Assembly (NCBI RefSeq): GCF_005405105.1
Contig: NZ_BJDK01000030.1
Coordinates: 1 to 44,885 of the forward strand
From: Lactiplantibacillus dongliensis
GTDB taxonomy: Bacteria > Bacillota > Bacilli > Lactobacillales > Lactobacillaceae
Length of the DNA: 44,885 nucleotides
Direction: 5' to 3'
This document shows positions 18,944 to 27,081 of the stretch, in pieces; the first letter of the stretch is position 1, and the number at the start of each line of letters is the position of its first letter. The notes beneath the pieces are model-generated. The model did not search any database. It was not told where the DNA came from and was given only the letters and a program-made list of their open reading frames with translations. Position numbers and translations under genes: made by a program.

Positions 18944-20002
18944 CTAAGCTTCTGCTTGATCAGCATTACGCCGCCGTTTGACTAAGTAGATAATCAGCCA
19001 AATCAATAGCATTAATAGCAACATTCCAAGTGCTCCTAGACCGACCAGTAACCAAACATTCATGTTCTGCCGATCACCAGCGGCCATATTTGCTTGCTTA
19101 GCCGCGGCTTTGGTGACCGTAAAGTTACGGTCAAAGACCCAGCGATGGGCACTATTCTTAACAACCATATGCAAGTGGTAGCGACCTGGCTGTAATTTGG
19201 TTTCACCAACTAATATTGGATAGCGAAAGACGGTATTGGGCGCCATTTGAACATCGTTTTGTTTCAAGTGTTTCACAACTTTACCATCGCTTAATGTCGT
19301 GACGGTCGTGTCCATTTTCAGATTAGGAATAATGACCGCCATTGGGTTACGCAGATCAACAATAATGCCACGATGATAGTTGTAAGTTCCGGCATTCACT
19401 TTGCCTAACACCAAGTTAGGTGCTGGTACCTTACCAACTGTATACTTCATCCCAATCACATAGGCATACGCACTACGGATATTATTCGCATTCTTAACTG
19501 AACTTGTCACTTTACGATCGACCCGCTTGAAGAACCAGCCACCTAGGATAACGCCATGCGCCGTTGATTCGGGCACTTTGACTTTCGTTGTCACAACTTT
19601 TTTACTATCCGCCGCAACCGTAATCGTCTTGGCGCCTTGCACCTGACTGATCTTGCTCATTGGCGTCTGTAAGGAAGTATCAAATGACTTCGGGACATTT
19701 GTATAATCAATCGTCCCAGCCGAGTTGGTCCACGCCGTATGAATCGCCATCTGCACGCGAATGTCGCGATTGGTTGAATTATAGATCGTGGCTTTCAACG
19801 TTTCCGTTTGCCCTGGCTTCATCTTCAAATCATAAAATGAATTCTTGGTATTAAGCTGATTCTTGGGCAACTTGGCGGCCACACTAAACCCGACATTGTT
19901 TGAAACGTTGGCCGCTTGACTCACTAAGCGTCCCCAACCGCTCAGTAAACCAGCCAATAAAACCAACCCGAATATTGATAACCTTTTAACTAAACGCATC
20001 AT
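18944..20002 (-). CDS. DUF916/DUF3324 WxL-interacting membrane protein (CscA-like)
   Basis: A 352-aa protein that is known in this family to bind WxL domains and peptidoglycan and to tether the complex to the membrane. A signal peptide covers 1-31. DUF916 covers about 35-155 (SFYDLKMKPGQTETLKATIYN) and DUF3324 about 165-300 (VVDLRNPMAVIIPNLKM-type strands). One transmembrane helix follows at about 308-340, with a basic tail (KRRRNADQAEA). Two ATGs are adjacent; GGGGGAG upstream suits the second (19999) slightly better. It lies between the first WxL gene and the small LPxTG gene, as expected for a csc operon. Confidence 0.92.
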   Translation of the reverse strand: MMRLVKRLSIFGLVLLAGLLSGWGRLVSQAANVSNNVGFSVAAKLPKNQLNTKNSFYDLKMKPGQTETLKATIYNSTNRDIRVQMAIHTAWTNSAGTIDYTNVPKSFDTSLQTPMSKISQVQGAKTITVAADSKKVVTTKVKVPESTAHGVILGGWFFKRVDRKVTSSVKNANNIRSAYAYVIGMKYTVGKVPAPNLVLGKVNAGTYNYHRGIIVDLRNPMAVIIPNLKMDTTVTTLSDGKVVKHLKQNDVQMAPNTVFRYPILVGETKLQPGRYHLHMVVKNSAHRWVFDRNFTVTKAAAKQANMAAGDRQNMNVWLLVGLGALGMLLLMLLIWLIIYLVKRRRNADQAEA

Positions 20003-20040
20003 TGAACTCCCCCTTGAACAACTTATTTTTACTATGTAGC

Positions 20041-20083
20041 GCGAAAAAGGCGCTCATTTTAGCGATGATCACCTTTTTTCGCG
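20041..20083 (-). terminator. Intra-operon terminator-like hairpin
   Basis: On the minus strand CGCGAAAAAAGGTG pairs with the CGCCTTTTTCGCG side; the stem has a T-rich 3' arm. It lies just after the first csc gene and before the DUF916 gene, so it may act as a partial terminator or mRNA stabiliser that raises the level of the first WxL protein over the rest. Confidence 0.7.
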
Positions 20084-20090
20084 AAATGAT

Positions 20091-20855
20091 TTATTCAACT
20101 GGTGTGTCATTTAAAGTCCAAGTCAAAGTTCCTTTATAGGTCCCGGCTTTGGCGTTAGCTTCAATCCCAGTCATGGTAATGTTATCTGGTGAAAGCTGGA
20201 AGGCCGTCTGACCAGCCCCAGCATCTTTGGCAGCGGTGTAAATTGTGGCAGCATTACCATTTTCAGTCGATAACGCCGCATCTTGACCATCAATCCCGGT
20301 TGCATCGCCCGAGTTATTGACGATATTCTTGGCGGTATCATTCGCACCTAAGTTAATCGTAGCGCCTTTCAAAACATCGGTGGCACCCTCTAGTGTTAAC
20401 GGCGTGCTGCTGACTTGGACGTTCCAGCCAACACTAGTCCCACGAGTATCTGAAACTTCGGTGACCAGGTTCGTATTAGGATCGGTGCCATTGAACTTTT
20501 GCGAGGCAACTGTAATTTGGCCTGGCGTGTCCGCATTGCTAATATTCTGGGTGTTGCTTGAGACCGCTTTTTGATGCCCGAAATCAATCGATGGTGAGAC
20601 GTATAAGAAAGATAATGGCCCAGTTGGATCGACAGTCGCACCACCGGGATCTTTGGCACCATCAGGGTCAGTTACTGTCTTACCGGGATCTGTTGGATCA
20701 ACTGGATTAATAACATTTTCTGGTGGTAAAAATTCCACGTCACTAGTAGTTTTACCACTCGTTTCGGTTACTGCTTCAGCATTCGCCGTTAATGGTAAAA
20801 CGCTCCCCAAAGCTAATGCCCCGACTAACACTAAACTGCTTACTCTTTTATTCAT
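20091..20855 (-). CDS. WxL-domain surface protein (first gene of csc operon)
   Basis: A 254-aa secreted protein consisting of a signal peptide (about 1-28), a short Pro/Gly/Asp-rich linker (DPTDPGKTVTDPDGAKD) and a WxL domain. Motifs seen are LYVSPSIDFGHQ, SVGWNVQVSS (first motif) and LTWTLNDTPVE at the very end. It is nearly the minimal WxL protein, so it may be a structural wall component rather than an adhesin (inference). I chose ATG 20855; the upstream in-frame GTG at 20867 overlaps the AAAGGAG ribosome site. It is the first gene of the cluster, followed by a hairpin that could make it the most abundant product. Confidence 0.92.
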   Translation of the reverse strand: MNKRVSSLVLVGALALGSVLPLTANAEAVTETSGKTTSDVEFLPPENVINPVDPTDPGKTVTDPDGAKDPGGATVDPTGPLSFLYVSPSIDFGHQKAVSSNTQNISNADTPGQITVASQKFNGTDPNTNLVTEVSDTRGTSVGWNVQVSSTPLTLEGATDVLKGATINLGANDTAKNIVNNSGDATGIDGQDAALSTENGNAATIYTAAKDAGAGQTAFQLSPDNITMTGIEANAKAGTYKGTLTWTLNDTPVE

Positions 20856-21024
20856 GATACAAAACACTCCTTTGCTTTAAATCCCCAAATTTTTCGGCAA
20901 TGTTGCCAGTTAAGTAAATAGGCGAACCGCTACTAGTGACATTGCCTTACAGCATCCATAAAATAGTCGTCCATAATTGCTACCAGTCTTATTCTGTTGC
21001 CTATGTCAACCATTTACGACACTC

Positions 21025-21125
21025 ATTGTAGCATGATTTTTATATTTATAATTATCATTATGTAAGAATAACGAATTTACTAACTGCCAATGAGTAACGT
21101 TATCAAATTATAATAATTATCATTA
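21025..21125 (-). promoter_or_regulatory. csc operon control region with Fur-family-like box
   Basis: On the minus strand TGATAATTATTATAA (21108-21122) differs at one fixed position from the Fur-family 7-1-7 consensus TGATAATnATTATCA. A 12-bp piece of it (TAATTATCATTA on the plus strand) recurs at 21049-21060, just upstream of a possible -10 TACAAT (21030-21025). The region is AT-rich, so chance is possible. Confidence 0.4.
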
Positions 21126-21299
21126 ATTAGATTTCACGCTATTATCCCTTTAATATCAACGATTATAAAGAATTTGTTTATAACTTATTTTATTAAATTA
21201 TTATTTATTCGACCATTTTGGACAAATTTAGCCATTTTTATTTATTCGTTAGTCAGTTGAAATTACTAATCAAAAATCGTATATGTGCTTATATAGTTA

Positions 21300-21435
21300 G
21301 TGCTAGGTCAAGTCGCCGGGTGCCAGCATTAACTCAGTGGTGTCGTTTGACTTACTTGGGTTCGCTTTTTAATATATACAGCCATCACCTTCCAGCCAAT
21401 TCTGGTCCAATGATAGCAGTCACACCAAGTAGGCG
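21300..21435 (-). repeat. Degenerate copy (C) of structured repeat
   Basis: Read on the minus strand it has the left arm (ggaccagaattggctgg), a decayed hairpin 1, a trace of hairpin 3 (aagtcaaacgacacc) and the right arm ending in cacccggcg. Hairpin 2 and one side of hairpin 3 are lost. It lies between ppsA and the csc promoter. Confidence 0.65.
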
Positions 21436-21446
21436 CTGCTTCTAAA

Positions 21447-21502
21447 CAAAAAAGCAGTCTACTAAGATTTACCTAATCAAATCCTAGTAGACTGCTTCTT
21501 AT
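21447..21502 (-). terminator. Terminator of ppsA
   Basis: A near-perfect stem (AAGCAGTCTACTAGGATTT with AAATCTTAGTAGACTGCTT) is followed by TTTTT on the minus strand, about 40 bp after the ppsA stop. Confidence 0.92.
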
Positions 21503-21538
21503 TCAATTACTGTATCTATCAAAAGTTATTTAACCCGT

Positions 21539-23941
21539 TTATTCCCAATCATAGTCAGTCGGATCTTGCAGTCCGCGGCCCGTCGCCTTGTCCAACATAA
21601 TCCGTTGTTCAAAGTGCGCGACGTTACGTTTTGTAGCTTTGACCATGTCTGGGTTAACCGAAACATAATCAATCCCGCTTTGAATCAAGAAGTTCGTGAA
21701 GTCAGGGAATTCAGATGGTGCTTGCCCACAGATTGAGACCGTCTTGCCATCTTTATGCGCAGTCTTGATCAAGTGGCGAATTGCCCGTTTAACGGCTAAG
21801 TTCCGTTCGTCAAAGAGACTGGCAACTTGATCATTATTCCGATCACAGCCCAAGAGTAGCATCGTCAAGTCGTTAGACCCAATTGAGTACCCATCGATGA
21901 ACTGGTTGAACTTGTCGGCTAAAATGATATTTGATGGAATTTCGGCCATCATGTAAACTTTGAAGTCGGCATTCCGAACTAAGCCTTCACCGGCCATAAT
22001 GTCGGTGACCCGTTGTGCTTCAGCGACCGTCCGTACAAATGGAATCATGACGTTCAAGTTCTTCAAGCCGTATTCGTTGCGAACCTTCTTAACGGCGCCC
22101 AATTCGAGCTTGAACGCATTAATATACTTCGGATCGTAGTAACGGGAAGCTCCCCGCCAACCTAATAAGTCCGCGGATTCGTGCGGTTCATACTTTTCGC
22201 CGCCTTTAAGCTTCCGGTATTCACTCGACTTAAAGTCTGACAACCGTAAGACGACTGGCCGTGGTGCCATGGCCCGGGCAACCTTCGAGATGCCTTCAGC
22301 CAACATATTAACGACTTTTTCAGGATGGCCTTGTTCGATCAAGTAGAGTGGATGTTCGTGAATGTATGTGGTCCAAAGGAATTCTTCACGCATTAACCCA
22401 ATCCCATCAGCCGGCAAAGTCGAATACTTTTCCGCTAACTCAGGATCGCCTAAGTTCATCATCACGCCAGTAGCCGTTGGTGCAAAGGTTTCAGCCGCGA
22501 CAACTTGACCAGCCGCAGCGGTTGCTGGGGCGCTCTTCTTCAAGAGGCTTTCAACCTTGCCTTGATAGACAACCCCATTCTTCGCATCGACCGTCACCAC
22601 ATCGCCAGTCTTCAAAACTTCTGTCGCAGCGACATGCCGGCTTTCCGTCCCAACGATACATGGAATCTGCATTTCCCGTGAAACGATGGCCGCGTGACAC
22701 GTCATCCCACCATTATTGGTGACAATGGCAGCCGCTTTCTTCATTGCTGGTACCCAGTCCGGTGACGTCATTAAGGTGACTAAGACTTCACCTTTCTTGA
22801 ATTGATCGATATCCTTGGGGTTATCAATGACATGAACCACGCCACTGGCTAAACCAGGACTAGCTGGTAAACCACGAACAACCACTTTTGCATCTGCTTC
22901 AGCGACCACGTTATCATCTCCAGTTGTGCTGGTCTTATCTTTATTACGCTGTGACCAAACGGTTTCTGGCCGTGCTTGCACGATCCAAAGCCGGTTCGTG
23001 TTCACATCCAAGGCATATTCCATATCCATGTAACAGCCATAATGTTTTTCGATTTCTTTAGCGTAACCGGCTAACTCTAACACTTGGCTATCGGTCAAGA
23101 CCGGCTTTTCTTGTAATTCAGCGGGAACCGCTTGTTCTTTCGTCCCACCATTAGCAACCCGCATCAATTCAACCGGTTGTTTCACAATATTGCGTTCAAC
23201 AATTTGCATCGAGCCCTTGTCGATCACAAAGTGGTTCGGGGTGACTTTCCCTAAAACGATGTATTCGCCTAAACCACGAATGCCATCGATCACAATCTTG
23301 GTGTCATCCCCATTAGCAACGTTAACGGAGAACATAATCCCCGATGCCTTGGAGAAGACCATCATTTGAACTGCGGCCGATAACGCGACTTTCTCATAAG
23401 GGAACTGTTGCTTATGACGATAGTACGTTGCGCGATCCGTAAACAGCGATGAATAACACTGTTGCACCCGGTTAACGACGTCCGCGGCGCCCTTAATATT
23501 GAGATAAGATTCCTGTTGACCAGCAAACGAAGCGTTCGGTAAATCTTCCGCCGTGGCTGAAGACCGAATGGCAACGAATGGATTGGACTGTCCCATCTTA
23601 TCGGCTAAGTCCACATAAGCTTTTTGAATATCATTTGCAAGATCCGTTGGCATGGTCGCCCCAACGATCAAGTTACGAATCTGTTCGCAAGTGGTATGTA
23701 GTTCATCTGAATCTTCGTAGTCCTTAATGCCTTTTAGTAAGGCATTAACTTTATCGTTTAAGCCCGTAGCTTTCATAAAGTAACGGTAAGCCCGCGCAGT
23801 AGTGGCAAAGCCATAAGGAACCGGCACCTTCATTGAAGACGTCATTTCCCCTAACGATGATGACTTCCCACCAACTAAATTAACATCTTCACGATGTAAA
23901 TCCTTAAACCATAAAACATTTGCTGTATCGCGACTACTCAT
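21539..23941 (-). CDS. ppsA: Phosphoenolpyruvate synthase (pyruvate, water dikinase)
   Basis: Cytoplasmic enzyme of 800 aa that makes phosphoenolpyruvate from pyruvate, ATP and water, yielding AMP and phosphate; it is the entry to gluconeogenesis from pyruvate. Domains in order: an N-terminal ATP-grasp domain (about 15-345, with VGGKSSSLGEM and AIRSSATAEDLPNASFAGQQ), the swivelling phosphohistidine domain (about 385-460, catalytic His in GGMTCHAAIVSR near 415) and a C-terminal PEP-utilising barrel (about 480-785, catalytic Cys in SICGQAPSE near 736). Length and motifs are normal for PpsA. It is monocistronic with its own promoter and terminator. The perfect cre just downstream of the -10 predicts repression by CcpA when preferred sugars are present. 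Confidence 0.95.
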   Translation of the reverse strand: MSSRDTANVLWFKDLHREDVNLVGGKSSSLGEMTSSMKVPVPYGFATTARAYRYFMKATGLNDKVNALLKGIKDYEDSDELHTTCEQIRNLIVGATMPTDLANDIQKAYVDLADKMGQSNPFVAIRSSATAEDLPNASFAGQQESYLNIKGAADVVNRVQQCYSSLFTDRATYYRHKQQFPYEKVALSAAVQMMVFSKASGIMFSVNVANGDDTKIVIDGIRGLGEYIVLGKVTPNHFVIDKGSMQIVERNIVKQPVELMRVANGGTKEQAVPAELQEKPVLTDSQVLELAGYAKEIEKHYGCYMDMEYALDVNTNRLWIVQARPETVWSQRNKDKTSTTGDDNVVAEADAKVVVRGLPASPGLASGVVHVIDNPKDIDQFKKGEVLVTLMTSPDWVPAMKKAAAIVTNNGGMTCHAAIVSREMQIPCIVGTESRHVAATEVLKTGDVVTVDAKNGVVYQGKVESLLKKSAPATAAAGQVVAAETFAPTATGVMMNLGDPELAEKYSTLPADGIGLMREEFLWTTYIHEHPLYLIEQGHPEKVVNMLAEGISKVARAMAPRPVVLRLSDFKSSEYRKLKGGEKYEPHESADLLGWRGASRYYDPKYINAFKLELGAVKKVRNEYGLKNLNVMIPFVRTVAEAQRVTDIMAGEGLVRNADFKVYMMAEIPSNIILADKFNQFIDGYSIGSNDLTMLLLGCDRNNDQVASLFDERNLAVKRAIRHLIKTAHKDGKTVSICGQAPSEFPDFTNFLIQSGIDYVSVNPDMVKATKRNVAHFEQRIMLDKATGRGLQDPTDYDWE

Positions 23942-24002
23942 GATATTACCTCCCTGTAACTGTTAACATCAACTTCAGGTCAAGTTAAGCTGTTCCAAAA
24001 AG

Positions 24003-24016
24003 TGAAAGCGTTTTCA
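24003..24016 (-). promoter_or_regulatory. Perfect cre site at ppsA promoter
   Basis: TGAAAGCGTTTTCA fits the catabolite-responsive consensus TGNAANCGNWNNCA at every fixed position. It lies 12-25 bases downstream of the -10 box, a position typical for CcpA roadblock repression. Confidence 0.85.
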
Positions 24017-24027
24017 TTTACAACTTC

Positions 24028-24073
24028 ATTGTAGTTCACCGATGCACAAAGTGTAAAGCCGATTTCACACTTT
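24028..24073 (-). promoter_or_regulatory. ppsA promoter with overlapping dyad
   Basis: On the minus strand TTTACA (24057-24052) and TACAAT (24033-24028) are separated by 18 bp. A dyad AAAGTGT...ACACTTT (24048-24073) overlaps the -35 and could be a second operator. Confidence 0.65.
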
Positions 24074-24199
24074 TTGTTTAAATTATTCTAAAGCCTCGTA
24101 GAACGACGACAGCGCTTTAGCTGGTGTTTACAAGGACACTTTATTATCGATAATTGCCGGTATCATCCAGAAGCCAGCAGTTCAACGGCGGCAATCCAA

Positions 24200-24233
24200 C
24201 AAAAAAAGAGATAGCTTTAACTATCCCTTCTCG
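24200..24233 (-). terminator. Terminator after 110-aa protein gene
   Basis: The stem AGGGATAG/CTATCTCT on the minus strand is followed by seven T. It lies about 90 bp past the stop at 24322. Confidence 0.75.
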
Positions 24234-24321
24234 TTTAAATTACCACTTTGTTGTCATTGACTGGCCCCATTAATTGCAATTGAAAATTAGCCATTTTTGT
24301 TATGAAAAGTGATTAACGTCG

Positions 24322-24654
24322 CTAGTCGTCAACGGCTTTTAGCAAGGTCTTTAAATCCGCTTGCTTATTTAACACCGTCACTAATTGTTGTCCCGTCTTT
24401 TCGTAAGTCATCGATTCAAAAACGTTAACCAATGTTTGCGCATCATTAGGTGTGCTTATCTGTAACGTTGTCAACTTGGCAAAGATGTTAACACTCGGAT
24501 TCACATCAAAGATGGCGGCCACGTCTGGTAACATCTCACCCAATGGTAGCTTATTCGTATAGTTGCCGCTACTAAAATAGGCGTGCAAACAGAACATTAA
24601 AATCGCCCGTTCGTACATTGACAATGCGGCTAACTGCTTCTTTACTTCTGACAT
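24322..24654 (-). CDS. Hypothetical 110-aa protein
   Basis: I do not recognise this family. It is a small, mostly helical, soluble protein without signal peptide or membrane segment. Visible features are an N-terminal helix (MSEVKKQLAALSMYERAILMF), an acidic/hydrophobic middle and a Leu/Lys-rich C-terminal helix ending KAVDD. Good coding composition, a clear 5' leader and its own terminator support a real gene. It lies between ppsA and an AT-rich gene, all on the minus strand, with gaps too long for an obvious operon. Confidence 0.75.
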   Translation of the reverse strand: MSEVKKQLAALSMYERAILMFCLHAYFSSGNYTNKLPLGEMLPDVAAIFDVNPSVNIFAKLTTLQISTPNDAQTLVNVFESMTYEKTGQQLVTVLNKQADLKTLLKAVDD

Positions 24655-24815
24655 CTTTATCTTACCATCCTAAATTTTGACTTCTTAAGTATCATAGCAC
24701 ACTGCCGGCGGGTTCTTAAAAAGTCCGACGGCTTTTACTAGCCACTAAAGACAATTCAAGCATTTCGCAAAATGCTAGTTTCAAAAATCATGACTCATTT
24801 ACATACACGATAACT

Positions 24816-24849
24816 CAAAAAGAGATAGCAAAAACTCTCTTTTAAGAGA
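24816..24849 (-). terminator. Possible terminator after coiled-coil gene
   Basis: On the minus strand AAAGAGAG and CTCTTTTT arms flank a short loop and end in a T run. It lies about 95 bp after the stop at 24943. The stem is short. Confidence 0.5.
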
Positions 24850-24942
24850 CTACATCACACATTGCATTTAACAAATCCATAGCAGCTTTTTCACCAGGTC
24901 TTGGTAACATAATTAAACATCAATATCAGCAGAAAATATTAC

Positions 24943-26793
24943 TCATTCAGTATCAACAGCCTTTTTCTCTAAATCGATATTCAAGAATTTAATAACATCT
25001 ATCATATGAAACACTTTGTACCCTTTATCATGAAGCTCTTTCACCCGTCTAGGCATTGGATCATTTGTTATGATGACGGAATTTGCAGATTTAGCAATTG
25101 ACTTATAAATTTTGGCATCTATTCGTTCTTGAATTTCTACCTTAATCCTATTGATCAAATCATCTACATTACCAGATCCATCCTTAAAATAAAGTGGCTT
25201 CATTAAATTCAAAGAGTACGTTGGAACGACTGTTTTTTTCAAGGAGATCATATCTACGTCATCATAAGTCTCAGCCTTATCAAGTAATCCGTAATGTTCT
25301 TCAACAACGTTTCCAACAATTTGGGGTGTCTCCAAATAATTAAACTTTCGCGCACCAATATCTGTCTTTTCCGCCGCAGAACTTAGCCCACCAATGTAAC
25401 CCATTGGAACTTGAATATTTGTCAAAACATTATCCGCACTTAAAACTGCCCTCATTGTCATATTCTTTAATTCATGAGCCATCGATTTAGTTAAATGCTG
25501 CTCAACGTAACGGTAATCAGATGGATACTTATCTTTTACTTGTAAAAACAAATCATTTTTATCCATCATCGATTTTCCATCGATTCCAATGCCTACATAA
25601 AAAATCTCACCTGTTTCTTTAATGTACCATTCATAAACATTATAATTGTCGTTCGCTTTGTTTTGCTGACCAGAATCAGTAACTGACGTTAACTCAGATA
25701 ACACTTTCTTTCCGGTATGACCGTCACGCGTACTCAGTAGCACTGATTCTGGAATATTATGAACCAAGGCTCCACCAATAAACTGTCCTTGCTCATCAAG
25801 CATCACTAGACTCTTATCTAATTTTGATTTTTCATCATTCATTAACGCATTAACAATTGCACTAGCTGTCTCATCATCGGCCGAATAACCAAGTGTTAGT
25901 AAGAAGCGTAATGGTTTATCAATCTGCTTTCTTTCTTCGATTTTCTGTTTTAACATCTGCATCAACCGGCAAAAATGAACTGCTTGTTGATAACTATCAG
26001 TTATTGTCCCAATTGTTTGATTTGAAATAGCCTCAGTTTTAAAATATGCTATTATCATGTTCCCTTGAACAAAATAATTAATCTTTTGCATCAGTAGTTG
26101 AAGCTCGCCCATCTCTTTAGACGGCACATTCTGTTCTTTAGATTTTAATATCTGTGCAATTGTGCCACCGACCAATTGTCCTTTACTATCTAGATGTAAA
26201 ATAGATTCTTTGACCATTGACTCTTCATTTGCCAATATCTCTTTTGAAATACGATCTATATCTTTGCTCTCCCCATAGACTGGCATTAAATACAAGCCAA
26301 CCTCATTCGATAATTCAAGATGTGTTTCCATTTTTCCTTGATTATCTCTCAGATATTCATAGACACGTTTAGAATAATCACTTGAATCATCAATAAACCG
26401 TTCATAATTTTGCCAATCATTTTGTTTATTAAATATGACAATTAGAGACTTGAACCTTTCTTCATAAAAATAATTGAAGTGAAAATCAAAATGAAGTTGC
26501 GAATGATGCTCCTCCTTTTCAGAAAGTTCATCTGACTGTCGTTCGCGTTGAGCTTGTTCCGCAATCTTTTGTTCCCGTAAGATCCTTATCTGACGCTTTT
26601 TCTCCAATCTTTCTACTTCTAATTGTCTAAGACGATTTTCTTCTTGCTTGATCTGCTCTTGTCGCGCCTGTTCCAGTTGTGCTTGGTGCTCTTGCTCTAA
26701 TTCTTGTTGCTCTTTCTGCTGTTGTCTCTTCTTACCATCTCGCGCAACCCAGAAAACAACCCCCATAAATACAATCACAAAAACAAATCCCAT
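24943..26793 (-). CDS. Membrane-anchored coiled-coil protein with divergent GIY-YIG-like segment
   Basis: A 616-aa protein of no family I can name. A single N-terminal helix (about 2-17) anchors it, with the rest probably cytoplasmic. A charged coiled coil (about 20-100, rich in Gln/Glu/Arg/Lys) follows. Two related segments then repeat: LYLMPVYGES...HLDSKGQLVGG near 165-213 and FLLTLGYSAD...MLDEQGQFIGG near 295-345. At about 381 YEWYIKETGEIFYVGIG, with HELKN and NVLTNIQVP downstream, resembles LEM3-type GIY-YIG nuclease domains, but GIG replaces the usual GKG. The end (VIITNDPMPRRVKELHDKG) faintly recalls a PIN-type C-terminus. The gene is clearly more AT-rich than its neighbours, suggesting transfer. 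AAGGGGC precedes the ATG. Confidence 0.75.
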   Translation of the reverse strand: MGFVFVIVFMGVVFWVARDGKKRQQQKEQQELEQEHQAQLEQARQEQIKQEENRLRQLEVERLEKKRQIRILREQKIAEQAQRERQSDELSEKEEHHSQLHFDFHFNYFYEERFKSLIVIFNKQNDWQNYERFIDDSSDYSKRVYEYLRDNQGKMETHLELSNEVGLYLMPVYGESKDIDRISKEILANEESMVKESILHLDSKGQLVGGTIAQILKSKEQNVPSKEMGELQLLMQKINYFVQGNMIIAYFKTEAISNQTIGTITDSYQQAVHFCRLMQMLKQKIEERKQIDKPLRFLLTLGYSADDETASAIVNALMNDEKSKLDKSLVMLDEQGQFIGGALVHNIPESVLLSTRDGHTGKKVLSELTSVTDSGQQNKANDNYNVYEWYIKETGEIFYVGIGIDGKSMMDKNDLFLQVKDKYPSDYRYVEQHLTKSMAHELKNMTMRAVLSADNVLTNIQVPMGYIGGLSSAAEKTDIGARKFNYLETPQIVGNVVEEHYGLLDKAETYDDVDMISLKKTVVPTYSLNLMKPLYFKDGSGNVDDLINRIKVEIQERIDAKIYKSIAKSANSVIITNDPMPRRVKELHDKGYKVFHMIDVIKFLNIDLEKKAVDTE

Positions 26794-27026
26794 TTTTTTG
26801 CCCCTTACCCTTTATTTGATGACCTCTCCTCTAGAGCTGTCTATTAAAAGTATATCAAATGATTTTTATAGTAAGCAATATCAAATTTAGTGACTATCGA
26901 ATCAGGTCCGATTGTTTTATCGCTACAATATCTCCTGCATCCCAGGTTGCAAGAATCCAGTTAGGTTATTAAAGGCAGTTTTACCAAATTCTGTGTACGT
27001 TCGCTCTAAAAACAAACTTGGAGCAT

Positions 27027-27071
27027 AAAATAAGGACCAGCAACCACTATTGGGTCACTGGTCCTTATTTT
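27027..27071 (-). terminator. Terminator of uvrA2
   Basis: AAAATAAGGACCAGTG pairs with the CTGGTCCTTATTTT arm across a short loop, giving a symmetric hairpin right after the uvrA2 stop. Confidence 0.88.
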
Positions 27072-27081
27072 ATTAGCCACT

